DNA of 64,000 nt from Astrocystis sublimbata (GCA_022453515.1 JAJNNY010000003.1:310001-374000); one strand, 5' to 3'; shown: positions 35,069 to 47,806, numbered from the stretch's first letter. Notes: generated by a model from the letters alone, not told the origin. Numbers and translations are program-made.

Positions 35069-36615
35069 GGGTAAGTCGAGCTACAGAAGGAACAGAAAAA
35101 TCGATATCAAGCACCTCAGCGTAAGATGAGTAGCGACGGTGAGTGGCGACAGCGAGTTGGGGTATCGTGTTGTTGGGAAGAACTGGCTGAACTTGGGCGA
35201 GCGGCAAGGCACGATGACGTCTATGCAAAGTAGGGGATACCAAAGACTTGGGGTAGGTAGGGTATCAGATTACTAGCAGTATCTTATGTAGCATAAGCCT
35301 GCCTAGTTGGACTAAGAAGCTGGGACAATACTTAGGTATCAGGGCAATGAGAATGCGTGTCAAATCCAAAATGAGAAGAGGCAGACAGAGTGAGGTTCGC
35401 TTTAGTTGAAATGCAGAAGGTTATTGCTCTCTATATTAGGAAACCAATTTGATGGGTGAGGAAGAGCGTAATAGGTTAGGTGGGTAGGTAGGCATGGTAG
35501 GTTTATGAGCTAGATGAGAAGATCAAGCTGGTCTAGGTGTTGATACAGTTTGGTCTCAAGACCTCACGGCCGACAGGGGCAGGACGGTTTGGGCTCAAAG
35601 GACTCGCTCGCCCTTGTAGGTGCTTACCTCTAGGTACCTCCTTGGGTAGGATAGTACCTGCTGAGGGTCAACCCCCCCTTTACCTACCAAGGACCTCATC
35701 CGCGGACTAAATGAACCATCGAAAATTCAACAAACGAGTTCCAAGGATGGTCAATTCTGCGTCTTGCTCCAGAGACAGTGTAGCTTTCAGTCTTGTTGCC
35801 CTACAACATACGGAGGTGCAATCTAGGAATCTTAGTTTTGAGGCACCTACCTACCTATGTTAAGTACCTATAGGTATGCTCGGGCCACATGTCCTGAAGA
35901 CTGGACCTAACGACTTCACTCGGATAACTCAAAAGCGACCAAGGTAATCAAGTGCTGGAGCTTCATCTCTATATACTACCATTCCAACTAGAGTAGCACA
36001 AAGTAGACCATATCCGTATCTCACCCCTCGATTTCGTGATATCGGGTTGATTTACTAGGTCTAGGTATCCATGTATTGCGTGTGATGCTGTATATCCCCA
36101 CCCACATGCAGTAAACAAGGTACTAGGATAGGTAAATACCTACATGGGGGCACTTCATCTGCGCCGGATGTCGGAGCAATTTAGCCGAGGCTCTGCCGTT
36201 CGAGCTATCCATCTACTCCAGCCTGGCCCACTGATCACTCTCAAAGTGAGTGCGTCATCCAGACAAAGCTCTTTCTGTGCAAACATGGGGATAGACTAAG
36301 AAAAGACCGAAGCCGAAATAGGCTACATGAGTCTACTACTACGCAAGGGACGCCCTACTCGAAGACCGATTCAGCAGGCCACCTAATGACGACTTTTCCT
36401 TTGGTGAAGGTACTCAATACCAACCTAGGTACCATACATTTTCAACTGTGCTGCGTGCCCGGTTGCGAGGAACCTATCAACCTTGAGAGGTAGCTTCCAA
36501 CACCTACTGAGATGACGGTACACAAGAGCCATATACCTAGACACCCTCTCAGTCCCCCATCACACCGAGATATGACACAGAACCAAGGCATATTCTGTGC
36601 ACACTCCTCATCAAA
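35069..36615. other. Intergenic between divergent genes
   Basis: Shared upstream DNA of the GH5 steryl-glucosidase (-) and SKI3 (+). TAGGTA/TACCTA motifs are dense (about 35255, 35485-35500, 35625-35700, 35846-35880, 36060-36145, 36420). A D-arm-like motif near 36200 on the minus strand is not a tRNA (see rejected). No gene seen. Confidence 0.5.
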
Positions 36616-39600
36616 ATGGCCAGTATCAAGGCCTCGCTAAAGGCTATCAACGAGGCCATCCGCCAACAAAAATGGGACGATGCTCTGACTCAGACCGACA
36701 ACATCATCTCCAAAGACCCTAAAAACTATCAGGCGTACGTCGTGGCACCCGATACCCGTTACATGTTCCTTGATAGCTAACCTTGCCTGGTCAAGCCATG
36801 TCTTCAAGGCCTTCGCGCTCGACAAGAAGAACCAGATTGATCTCGCAGAGGACGCTTACAAGACGGCGACTAGCCTTCGGCCTGATGCTCAAGCTTGGCA
36901 GGGTCTAATCAAGCTGTACGAAAAGCAGGGGGCTAGATCCCTTGGAAAGTACTATGATGCTGCTCTCAAGCTGGCCGAGATTCTTGGTGCCGCCAACGAG
37001 ATGTACAAATGTCAGGACGTGGTGGACAAATTTGTTGACTTCGCGCGGGCCCAAGGCGACCGTTCCCAGTATATGCAGGCTCTGAACATCATTCTTCCCG
37101 AGAGCCCCATATACCCTATATTGGAAGGCCGCGTACCTCACCCCGCAAAGACCTACGAGACAATGGCTCAGATTCTCGAAGTCGATGAGAAAAAGCGTGT
37201 GAACACCCTCATAGGAGAAAGACGAACGAGACTAGGCGCCAAACTGAGTGAGGTCACTGTCGAGGTCAACAGGGAAGTCATGGGCCAAAGCAAGCTTTCC
37301 TGGCTCTACGAGCAGCTCATACTCTGGACCAATGACGATGACATCAGGCGCCAGTACGAGGAAAAACTGCTACAGTTTCGTTACGACCGTCTCCTAGTTC
37401 TGCCGGCCTCTGAAAAGAGTGCCGAACTCCAGATTGTCCAGAAATTGGCAAACGATATGGTCATAATCAATCATCCCTTCAAGCTCGCTTGGGATATCTC
37501 CATAGAGTGGCAGGACTGCAAAGAAATCAAGGACTTGGATGTCAATGTTCTTAGCGAATATTGTGCTCACTTCCCCGATAGCGACCTATACCGTGTCTTG
37601 ACCGGGTATATGACAAGCGACCTGTCACCGTTCCCTAAAAAACCAGACAGCGGACCCGCCAAGGTCGAAACCCCGCAGAATGAAGAGGAGAGTGAAGACG
37701 ACGAAGACGGTGGTGCTCCCACCTCTGTCATTCCATATACGGATGAGGATAGGTTGCTGATGATGACGGAAGGCATCTCAACTACCACTTCTCTCCTCGC
37801 TTACAGACTGATGGGAGAGTATTATCAACACCACGAGGAACACGAGGGCAATGTGGAGTTGATGAGGAAAGCTATGAAAATTATGATAAGTGAGTCTGAG
37901 AAATCAGGGAGGGTATTCACGAACACCAATCAAGCGTTCATGCTTTTTCTTGGGACGGCTTTGGTTTTTTATCAATCGCCGCGGAATCATGAAGAAGCCA
38001 AATCCCTTTTCGACAAAATATTGGAGATCGACCCGACTTCGACATCGGCCATGATTGGGGTTGGCTTGATATATGAAGAGGAGGAAGATTTTGACAGTGC
38101 AATCGATTTCCTAAATCGTGCACTGAAAGGCGACGTTACCAACCTTCGTGTCCGCGCCGAGGTTGGCTGGCTATATGCACTTAAAGGCGATCATATACGC
38201 GGAAAGTCAGAGCTCGAGTCCCTATTGCCAGCCATGACTTCGCAACCTGTGTCGAAAGATCTCTTGGCCCAGACACAGTATCGCCTTGGCCGTTGTATAT
38301 GGAACATCGACACTTCTAAAGCTGCGAGGAAAAGCCGAGATGGGTCCTATGCTTATTTCATCGATGCTTTGAAAAGTAATTTCAGCTACGCTCCCGCATA
38401 TAGCAGTCTTGGGGTCTACTATGCGGATTACGCGAAAGACAAGAAGCGGGCTCGAAGATGTTTCCTCAAAGCCGTCGAGCTCTCTTCGGCAGAGGTTGAA
38501 GCAGCAGAGCGACTCGCGAGATCTTTTGCTGACGACGGTGACTGGGACCGCGTTGAACTTGTCGCCCAACGAGTGGTAGACTCTGGACGAGTGAAGCCAC
38601 CTCCAGGGTCTAAGAAGAAGGGAATCAGCTGGCCGTTATCCGCACTTGGTGTGGCTGAGCTCAACAAACAGGACTACGCCAAAGCCATCGTTTCCTTCCA
38701 GCACGCGCTGCGGATTTCCCCAAATGAGTACCACTCATGGGTTGGTCTCGGGGAAAGCTACTACAATTCGGGGCGTTACATCGCAGCAACCAAAGCAATA
38801 CAAAATGCCCAGGGTCTAGAAGCAGCCATGGGCAATGAAGAACTGAGCGACACGTGGTTCACGAAATACATGCTAGCCAACGTGAAGCGGGAACTAGGAG
38901 AGTTCGATGAGGCCGTGGAACTGTATCGCGACGTCATAGCGCAACGACCAAACGAAGAGGGAGTTTCTATTGCCCTTTTGCAGACAATGGTTGAAAATGC
39001 GGTTGGCTGCATTGATAAGGGCCTTTTCGGCAAATCAATCGAACTTGCCACTCGAACGTTGTCCTTCGCCGTTTCCGTCCACGAGCCAATGACCCACACA
39101 TTTAATTTCTGGAAAGCTGTTGGCGATGCATGCTCCGTCTTTTCACAGGTTCAAGGCCACGCAAGTGATTTGCCCGTTGATGACATTCGTGTGATACTCA
39201 ATTTGGGTTCGGATCAGGAAACAGCATATGCCATACTGCATGCTGTTGACGGTGTTGGGTCGGAGGTGGTCTTCGCTAAGGGCAAGTTCCCCGAGGACGA
39301 ACAACTCGGCGTTGACCTCACGCGAAGTCTACATGCCACAATCTTGGCACACAAGAGAGCTATTCACTTGACAGCGGAAGATGTACATGCTCAGGCAGTT
39401 GCATATTACAACTTGGGATGGGCAGAACATAGAGCTCATGCCTGTCTACCTGCAACTCTCAGACTCCAGTCAAGCAGGTATCAAAAGGCGGCCGTGCGCT
39501 GCTTCAAGCGAGCAATCGAACTGGAGGCTGGGAACCCTGACTTTTGGAACTCACTAGGCGTCGTCACTAGTGAGATTAATCCATCGGTTGCACAACATGC

Positions 39601-40930
39601 TTTTGTCCGCGCACTCTTTCTCAACGAAAGAAGCCCACATACCTGGACTAACCTAGGCACCTTGGCTCTTATCCAAAACGACCTTGAACTAGCGAATGAA
39701 TCATTTACGCGTGCTCAATCCAACGACCCAGACTACGCGTATGCTTGGGTCGGACAAGGTTTCGTCGCTCTGCTTTACGGCGACGCTCGCGAAGCTCGTG
39801 GGCTATTTACGCATGCCATGGACATCTCGGAGGCTTCATTGCTAATCACAAGGCGGCAATATCCCACGGCCATGTTTGACTACATCTTGACAATGCCCCT
39901 ACAAGCGAATATAATTACTTTAATCCAGCCCCTATTCGCACTCGCTCAACTCAGTCGCCTCAGAGCTCAAGATTTAGCCTACCAGCACCTCTGGGCATTA
40001 TTCCAGGAACGGACAGACGACAGCCATGGTGCAATAGCCACTCTTGAGGCTGCCTGTGAGAAGCTAGAAGTTGATTATGAAGCGACCGAGTCAGCAGATT
40101 CTCTGGCTCGCTTTGCGTTAGGCAAGACGGATCTGGCTCGCTCATACCTGGCATGTGGCAATACCGTGGCTGCCATCGAATGTGGCGAACTAGCTCTTGA
40201 ACTCAGTAGCGACGAATCTGCCAAAGAACTCACTGCTGAACAACGTCGGAAAGCCCGGCTTTCGGCCCATTTGACGGTCGGATTAGCTCAATACTTTGAG
40301 GGCCGGCCTAACGAGGCTGTCAGCTACTTTGAGACAGCACTCGAGGAATCGCAATACGATCCGCATGCTGCTTGTCTTTTGGCTCAAGTACTGTGGGCCA
40401 CTGGTACCGACGAGGCACGCGAAAGAGCGCGGTGCGTTCTATTTGAAGTAATAGAGAAAGACCCCAGCCATGTGCAGTCGGTGGTTCTGCTAGGAATAGT
40501 TGCGTTGCTGGATGTGGACGATGAATCACTTGACGCTGTGACCTCCGAACTCCTTACTCTTTGCACCTCCAACGTGGCTACAGACAGCGAACAGTCGCAG
40601 ATTAGCGAAGTATTGCGGGCAATGACTGTTCTGAACCAGAATAGTTCAGAAGAGGATGTGCTTGCGCAGATTCAAAGCGACGTAATGGTGCATCCACACT
40701 TGCCTCATGGATGGTCTCGATTAGCCAAGATAAGCGGTGAGGAGTATCCCGCAGATATGGCGCTCAACGTAGCGTTGAAGTCAATTCCGCCGAAGGGAGA
40801 GCTTGGGGCAATAGATGTGGCGGATGCATATGCCGGCACAGGTAGCATTGCTGATGCTCAAGCTGCCGTCTTCATTGCGCCTTGGACACGCAGTGGATGG
40901 GAGTCACTAGGGAGCGCAGTCTCTGTTTAA
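36616..40930 (+). CDS. SKI3: Superkiller protein 3, TPR scaffold of the Ski complex
   Basis: Tetratricopeptide scaffold that binds the Ski2 helicase and Ski8 and feeds mRNA to the cytoplasmic exosome for 3'-5' decay, including mRNA extracted from stalled ribosomes. Two exons, 36616-36734 and 36796-40930 (1417 aa); the intron has a GCTAACC branch site. The N-terminal MASIKASLKAINEAI helix and the DALTQTDNIISKDPKNYQAH repeat (joined across the splice) are typical. TPR-like repeats run nearly to the C-terminus, with an acidic linker at about 330-350 (EEESEDDEDGG). Length matches fungal Ski3. Context gives no operon-like link. Confidence 0.94.
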
Positions 40931-41854
40931 GAAACTGCGCTCTCATCAAGCTCCGGTATGTCTCTCTCATCTAAGTGTTTTATTTAGGCGTGTTGCCTTT
41001 CATGATGATATATGTCAACCAAAAAAATATGTTTCAAGACGGGACTGAGATCTTGCTGATGGATAAATCATAATCTGAGAGAAACACCTTATTTTCTATT
41101 AGTAATACTTGGGACATGCAGATTGCTAACAAGTATAGTTGAATTCCTTCGTAGCCGCAGAAGCATACAAACGAGACATAATCAGCGAGTCAGGTAGAAA
41201 CTGAACATGGCATGTATGTCCGCTGCGATGAAATAGCGAGCCGGCGAGCTGGTGCAAAGCCAACTTTAACGAACAGGAACCCTAGGATCTTTTGAGGGCG
41301 TTAATATTGTGCTCGCCATGTATGGATTGCCATTTCCCTTTGATCATCCAGACTAGGTATTCACTATTACTGACATCAAAACCAATGCCCTTGAATGCCA
41401 TCGCCATCACACCTGCTCAAAATTTCCAATCACCTGTAATGATGATTTCATCTATGTGAATGTGGTCCCAGCTAAATATAGTACTTGAGTTCAAGGTTGT
41501 GACTAGCTTGTGTTCAATGCATTTGCCTCTGTATTAACTTTATTATCCCCTGTCCACCTGTATGAATGCCATTAGTTATGTGCATTGAATGGATGTCCAA
41601 GACGTTACGTACTGCTTGCATTCCCATTCGAACCCTATGGATAAGTTCATGAGTGAATGGGCAGCCTGTGTTCTGTGCATTTGTGCGCATATTTAAACTC
41701 GATCTCCTCCCCATCCTCTCCTTCACCATTTACCTCTGCATCACGCACCCACCATACAACAGCCGTCGCACGCTCAGGATTTCGTTCCACATAGGGTATT
41801 CTCACTAGATATACCTAATCTTATAATACCTAGTCTTGTTCTGATATTGCGAAC
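40931..41854. other. Intergenic
   Basis: SKI3 3' flank and the promoter of the next small gene. The last 150 bases before 41855 are pyrimidine-rich. No gene or repeat recognised. Confidence 0.5.
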
Positions 41855-42570
41855 ATGCAAGCCCCGACACCCGAGGAAAGCGCACTTTCGATCGTGCTTG
41901 CTGCTCGCTCCTACGGCAACTTTGCATCCAAAAACCCCAAACAAACTCCAAAGGTGGAGTATAAAAGCCTCCGTGATCGTCTCTGTGCACCTGCCGAGTC
42001 ACGCACCACCATCGCAGATGGCCCTTCTCTATCATCAGCGTCTTCTTCCGGGGAAGCAATCAAGACAGTTCGCAATGTCGAAGTCTCTGACGTAAAGAGC
42101 GACAACCAAAAGTCCACCGTACAGGGCGTGAGCACCGAATCTACAGTTGCAGCACACCCAAGAGAGCTGGCACCGAGTGTGGAATGCAAGGCTACAGGCC
42201 TGAGTCGTTCTCGATGGGCAAAGCAGGATGAGGTCAGTGATTGAGCATTTAACCTTCCCAAATCGGCTGTTCTACTTCCCAATGGCTCGCAAACCCTTGA
42301 ATCGTTACATATTACCTCACTATATGAGTACAAGTTATTAACTAATGTGCTGCATAGGATGCTATTCCTGCACGCCCCAAGCCGACCAGAACACATCGAC
42401 GACATGCATCGAAGTTTTTTGCGAAGATGACGTCCAGGGATAAGCAACAGGTACAGAGTGAAGAACAGGAATCAAATGAACAGGCTCGCTTGAAATTTGA
42501 TTGGGAGGAATTCAATCGTGAGGTTAAGGAGAATAATCTGAAAACGCTCAAGGATTCGCGATGGGCTTAG
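41855..42570 (+). CDS. Uncharacterised 196-aa protein with two SRWA motifs
   Basis: I do not recognise the family. Two exons, 41855-42232 and 42358-42570, joined in phase 0; the intron has a clean AG/GTCAGT donor and an AACTAAT branch site before CATAG. The protein is hydrophilic with no signal peptide or membrane segment. It is Ser/Thr-rich in the first half and basic at the start of exon 2 (RPKPTRTHRRH), and has a charged predicted helix (about 155-195). The tetrapeptide SRWA occurs at residues 119-122, just before the intron, and again as the last four residues. This symmetry suggests two copies of a short linear motif. Coding status rests on intron quality and on the frame being kept across the splice. 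Confidence 0.65.
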
Positions 42571-43235
42571 TTGGGACGCCCCGTGGGAGGGAACAATTAT
42601 CGGCGATGTTCTACCTTTGCCCTCCAGTTACCTGCATGATGAGACGTGTTCTTGTATTGTTAATCAAATACGGAATGCTCATCTTTCCATAGTATAGCGA
42701 TGGCTTGATTTACTCCTAGATTCTCATCTTAATGGCAGGAACCTTTCCATAACGACCTGGTATGCGGCTTACAAAACTTTGTAAGTAAGTGTGTTTGTTG
42801 GCCCAGCACAAGCCACTAGCGATTTGTTTTACTTGGACTTGGTGAATGTTGTTTGTTGTCATGAGCCCTTCCAATGTGAAGCCCGTTGGCAACCACGGCG
42901 CTATTGTATTCACTAGAGCTACCTTTGACCTGTTGTATAATGAGTCTGGCTGGCCTCTCTGTATCCTGTTTCGTACTTGTCCAACCGTGTGATTCAAGCT
43001 TTCTTTCTGAAATGCTTTCGCTTTGCACCCATCCTGCGAGCACCCAAATGACCCTCAACGTACCTTCACTGACTTTGCGAAAAGGGTCTCTACTATTGTC
43101 ACCTTCCATTTCCACCCACCTCATCTGCCACAACATCTATGATCCAGAGTATTAGCCAAAGTGTGCTTGCTATCGGCCGTTGTAGCACCCAACCAAGTTC
43201 TGGATCACGTTGAGCTCCCTATCCTCACATCCACC
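42571..43235. other. Intergenic
   Basis: 3' flank of the SRWA protein gene and upstream region of the next small gene. No domain or repeat recognised. Confidence 0.5.
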
Positions 43236-44135
43236 ATGGATGACATGACAGGGCTCTCCAGAGGCAAGTGAAAACCGGCGCGGAATCCTCTATATCTGGG
43301 ATTGCCCGAAATATGGACTTGTGTTAACATTTTGTCTGCAGCTCTACCGGGAAACTCTGGAGCTCCTACGCCAGTGTATATCTTAACAACTACAACTATC
43401 AGAACCAAGACTACAACCACCATCGTCAGAGGTCGCGCAGCAGCTTCGGGTAATATTCGTGCGGGAAGACAAGGGCGGGATGCTATGTTTACCACTACAA
43501 TCTCAGGCCCAGAAGTAGTTGATACAGATGGAACTACGACCTCAATCGTGACTAAGACCGACCTTAGCACGGGCGACATCACTACAACCAAAGAAGTGAG
43601 AACAACCACTACCTCGACCTCGACCTGTAACACAGCTACCGCCGATTCAGACACAACCAGCTCGATGAACTACTATGTTGACGCTGTCACGGGCACTAGC
43701 ATTGCTAAATCGGTCCACACTATCGTCAAGTGTAGCTCCGCTATGGGCTCATCGCCGAGCCCAGTCCTCGAAAACGCTGATGCGGGCCATGAAGTGGAGG
43801 AGGTGTATCAAGTTCCAGGACCAGCAACAACCCGAGGACCAGGCTCGATGCCATCTATCGCGATGCCTTTCGTCGAAATCTCTTTTCTCACGGTGGATTT
43901 TTCCGACACATCTTCGAAGCTGTCTTTTGAGATGCCGTTCTCCCAAATGGCGTTCGCCCAGATGCCGTCCCCCCAGATGCAGCCCCTGATATCCTCTCCC
44001 GGGATGTCAGCTCCGGTATCTTCTCCCGAGTGGCCAGCTTCTCCCGAGGTGTCATTTCTCGATGAGCCATTTCTCGATGAAGTCGTCGAGATGGACGAGG
44101 GGTGGGTTTCGGAATCGACACTTGATTTCGAATGA
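43236..44135 (+). CDS. Uncharacterised 273-aa Thr/Ser-rich protein
   Basis: I do not recognise the family. The proposed model has exon 1 at 43236-43263 (ccaccATGG start context) and exon 2 at 43342-44135. The 78-base intron starts with GC (G/GCAAGT, the usual sequence of rare GC-AG introns) and ends TCTGCAG. The N-terminal half is very Thr-rich (TTTTIRTKTTTTIV, TTTTSTSTC). The C-terminal third is acidic and Met/Pro/Ser-rich with loose repeats of the form MPFSQMAFAQMPSPQM, ending FLDEPFLDEVVEMDEG. There is no clear signal peptide in this model. An alternative is a start at a later in-frame ATG at 43482. Coding is supported mainly by an open frame of about 265 codons; it could be lineage-specific or spurious. 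Confidence 0.5.
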
Positions 44136-45470
44136 TAACTGCAAACATCCCGCCGCAGTTCCAAGAGAAGGTATTACTCGACTGGCAAACCCAGTCAGAG
44201 CTAGCTCAATGTTCTAAGCAAGAACGTACCAACTGGCAGACGCAAGTCAAAAGCCGAATCATATTTCCTCGAGCCACAGCTTCTAGAGAGGCGCTTTCCC
44301 TTTGTTTGCGCATACATGAATGACTCGTCCCGTCGAGCGTGGTGTATGCACTGAAGCAGAAAGGGTACCTTACCTTACCATGCCTACCTTACTTCACAAT
44401 CTTTCGTCTGATGTTTCTAGTCTCAGCAAGGAAGAAAGCAGGATGCGAAATAGGCATGTAGCATGTAAAAAAGAATAGCACCAACGAAGAGTTCTTTGTT
44501 TTAAAATTTACTATGAGTACTTAGTGATGTGTGTTTGCCCTGCTTACTACTTTACTTACCTCCCTTGGGTATGTGCCTACCTTATGTACAAAGCTGATTC
44601 TGCCCTACCGTAACCTTGGAGGTAAGTGACATGCGACTGACTCCAGTCTTAGCTAACCATAATTCAAGCCAACCAGCATGAATATAACATACTACAAAGC
44701 TTACGTTATAATCAAATGGTTATCAAAATTTATGCTTCTCGGAACACAACAATGCCCGATAGATCATACCGAAGCCTAGAAAGGGTAGCTGCATGTCTAA
44801 CAGCGTTGACTCCTGGCCTGCGTGCACTGGCTGACCTGGGTAGTATGTACTCATCGATGATATGTTAACATGCCAATAACGGAATGTTCATTGAGCAAAC
44901 AGAAAACCCAGCCTTAGTCTTCACAGGTCCAAAATCATACCCAGAGGCGGGCGTTATCAAGCCAAAACTTTCTGTCAATAGCAAGCAGTGTGAAAAGATG
45001 CATGGTATTATAATTATGGTCATTCTATCTGCCTGAGATAAGACCGCTAATTAATCCATCCCAAACCCTCTCTTATACGCATTCACTCTTCCCATATGGT
45101 CGCAGTTGACTGATCTGGCGGAACCGGTATCTCAGGGTGCCAAGACCAAGTGTTTCGACCCCATCGACGGGCGTTTCAGCCTTCTCTGCATCGAGTTCTT
45201 GCCAGCTATGCCAATCATGTATCCATCCAAAAACCAGAGAAGTATCTTGGGTTGTAGTCATGAAGTAGTGGGATCGCAATGCGGACAGTCGGCTCGGGCT
45301 AGGTAGGGAAAGGGGGCCATCGTAATAGAGTGGTTGTTGTTTACAAGTTGAAACCGCATCGAAGAACAAACGCCGCGCTAAAAAGGTCTCGTGTATCGAA
45401 ATCGCATGTACCCATTCCTTAGTGTCTATTCTCGGAGATGAAAAGCAAAGAACCGATTCGGGATGCCGGC
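44136..45470. other. Intergenic
   Basis: Contains a TACCTTACC-type cluster at about 44365-44395 and 44550-44640. The right part is the 3' flank of the membrane-protein gene; a 133-codon minus-strand frame (45474-45073) whose ATG overlaps that gene's stop is discussed under findings. Confidence 0.5.
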
Positions 45471-46028
45471 TCATATTCGGTCTGAGGGTTCAACGGGCTT
45501 CATATCAGCTGAAATCTGTTCGTCTTGGTGCCTGAACGCACCAGTAGTCTTCCCGCCTCTTAGCGATTGCTCCAGGTTATGCTCGTCGTTTCGGTACGAT
45601 TCGTTGTATTGCTGCTGCTGCTGCTGCTGCTGGGGAGCATGGTGGGCGCTCTGGGGTGGGCGAATGTTGGAAGAAGGGGCCACGATGCCATAGTCATCGA
45701 GCTCTTGGTTGTTCTTGGGCCATTCTTTCTCGTCTCGGCGTTTTCGGCGGAGATGGAAGAAGGTCAACACGCCGAGGGTACCAAAGACGACAATGCCCCT
45801 GGAATATCTGGTATTAGCTAGGCGCATTTTTTCATATGGACGGCGGTTCGCGCGTGGTCGGCCTTACACGATGACGCCGATAGTGATCGGAGTAGACTTG
45901 TCAGAGGATGCAGGCTTCTCGCAGAGGTCAATGTTCGGTTGAGGGTGGCAGTTCTTTTCATCCTCTCGAACGACCAGGTACCTGGCTATCCTACCGAAGC
46001 GGACCGCAGCAGCAGTGGTGTAATCCAT
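45471..46028 (-). CDS. Single-pass membrane protein, conserved fungal type
   Basis: Two exons, 46028-45868 and 45798-45471 (162 aa). The N-terminus MDYTTAAAVRFGRIARYLVV resembles a small fungal membrane-protein group that starts the same way; I know no function for it. One membrane segment (about 48-70, TPITIGVIVGIVVFGTLGVL) is created exactly across the splice junction and is followed by a basic stop-transfer stretch (HLRRKRRDEKEW). The cytoplasmic tail contains LDDYGI, a poly-Gln run of eight encoded by a CAG repeat (about 45608-45632), and a charged C-terminus. No cleavable signal peptide, so the N-terminus is likely outside and short. Correct joining of the hydrophobic segment by the intron is the best evidence for the model. 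Confidence 0.75.
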
Positions 46029-47343
46029 GGCGAAAGCAGTGATGGGTGCGTGTGTGTGATCGTACTATCAATCACTGTATTCACCGAGAAGGTCCAACGC
46101 CAAGATGGATTCGCGATGGGAATTGTTGACGTTGATGGGATTGTTCGACTGCCCCAGATTTGGTGGTAATCGCTCGATCGGATTTCGGATGGCGGGCAGA
46201 GCCAGGGAGCGAGGGTAGACGATCAGGGCGATGACAATGGAGTTTTGGTGGAGCGACCGTGGAAGCCGAGGCGTGTCAATCCTGCCAATCCTGTCAAGAT
46301 ACAAAGGAACGGATGCCACCGGAAGAAGGCCTCGAGACGATGGGTATGGTATGGATTGGCAGAGGCGATGTGAGACGAGATGCGCCCGGGCACAAGCGAC
46401 CGATGGTTGTGATTGATTGAAAGAGTGTGGGAGGGAGAGAGGGAAATACTAAGACAAGGGGCTTCTGAAGGGGTCACGACGAGAAGAAAGGGAGGAATGG
46501 ATTGGAATGAAGTCATATAAAACCGGCTTCCCAAACGAAACGAGGGCGGCCGTTCGTACCTGGCGAGCCTGGCCAGCGCCTGTTTGTCCAGACGTGGGAC
46601 CGTGTTCAGGGGCTCGAGGGGCAAGTTCCTGCTGTGGCCTCGGTGAACAGGGTCGATAGGGCACCTAACGGTTCTAAAACAGGTATCCCTGCCTGCAGTC
46701 CACAGCTAGGTGTGCATACCAAGTACTTAGCAGGTACTTAGGTGCTCAAATAGGCACCTACGACGGGTTGGTGAGTGTTCTGATTGGCCGATACGACCCC
46801 TGCGCCGATTTCTTGCTCGTCTGCATCAGTGCATGAGCAGGTAGGTAACCTTACTAGGTAGCTGCTAGCTGCTAAGATGCACTTACTGTGTTTAGCGCAT
46901 CGTCGGCAGTGTAACATGAGGCAGATTTCCAAGTTGCTTGTTTCGGAAGTGCGGCCACGAATCCTGTTGCTCCTGTTGGCGCTCTCCAGGTTGCTATCCA
47001 ACACAAGATCACCACATCTGCATGTATAGAGGATGCTACCCAAGGTAGACTTGTCCAACTATTAAGTGAACCTCGAACCCCTCCCTGCTCGAATAATTCA
47101 TCACGCACGCGTACAGAACTGCCAGCGAGTCCCAACTGGCTATCGAACTGGTTTGGGTAATCCTGGCACGTCTCGCTTTTAGTTGCGGCGCGGGTCGTGT
47201 TAGGTTACCTTAATCGAGCAGGGGGGGATCGGGACACAAAGGAAGGCTTAAAATGTTGGAAAGGGGAAGCAAGTGTAGACGCCCACATAGGTAGGTACCT
47301 AGTACCTAGGAGGTGACTTCTCGTGACTTGTAGGTAGCATTAG
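46029..47343. other. Intergenic
   Basis: Upstream region of the membrane-protein gene. TAGGTA/TACCTA motifs at about 46720-46790, 46838-46860 and 47287-47310. No gene recognised. Confidence 0.5.
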
Positions 47344-47654
47344 TACCTTACGGCGCGGGGGGGTGTTTGAAATGGCTTGCAGCAAGGGACTCCGGCCTGG
47401 AAAGGGTAACAGCAGCCTGTTGACGTGCGAAACTGTAGTTTGTACCTCGAATGTATTGCTGCACTCAATTTCAAAGGAAATGGAATAAAAAGTACAACCG
47501 TAGTTTCAGCCGAAAAGCATGTTCGGGTCGAAAAGGCTGTTTAGGGCCGGAGTCGCATACGGCCGGGGTGGGTACAGAGCCTGCGCAGGGTACGTCCCTC
47601 CACTTCTGAGATAGCTATATATTTTTGAATTACGGTCCCCCACAATAATCTTCA

Positions 47655-47767
47655 TAGCGCAACGGTTGGAGTGGCCTGATCACCCATTCGACCGCCAGTT
47701 CGAGTCCTGCACCCACCCAAAAAAAAAAGGGTACAGACTCGCTGGCGGTCGAATAGGTGATCAGGCC
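47655..47767 (+). repeat. tRNA-like segment with A/B boxes and foldback
   Basis: TAGCGCAACGG at 47655-47665 fits a pol III A box, and GTTCGAGTCC at 47698-47707 a B box, at about tRNA spacing, followed by an A run (47719-47728). The acceptor and T stems do not pair properly, so it is not a working tRNA. The segment 47673-47714 is then repeated in reverse at 47729-47767 with a few transitions and a 2-base and a 1-base gap, making a foldback of nearly 40 bp. Confidence 0.7.
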
Positions 47768-47806
47768 TAAGGTTTTATTTTTTTCTAGTTTCCTGGCCCC
47801 CACGAA

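Noticed and set aside
36170..36235. tRNA-like D-arm (minus strand TAGCTCGAACGGCAGAGC)
   Set aside because: There is no T-arm with a B box and no pairing acceptor or anticodon stem; similarity is limited to the D-arm.
47655..47728. Intact tRNA gene in the TIR element
   Set aside because: A and B boxes match, but the acceptor stem does not pair and the T stem has two mismatches.
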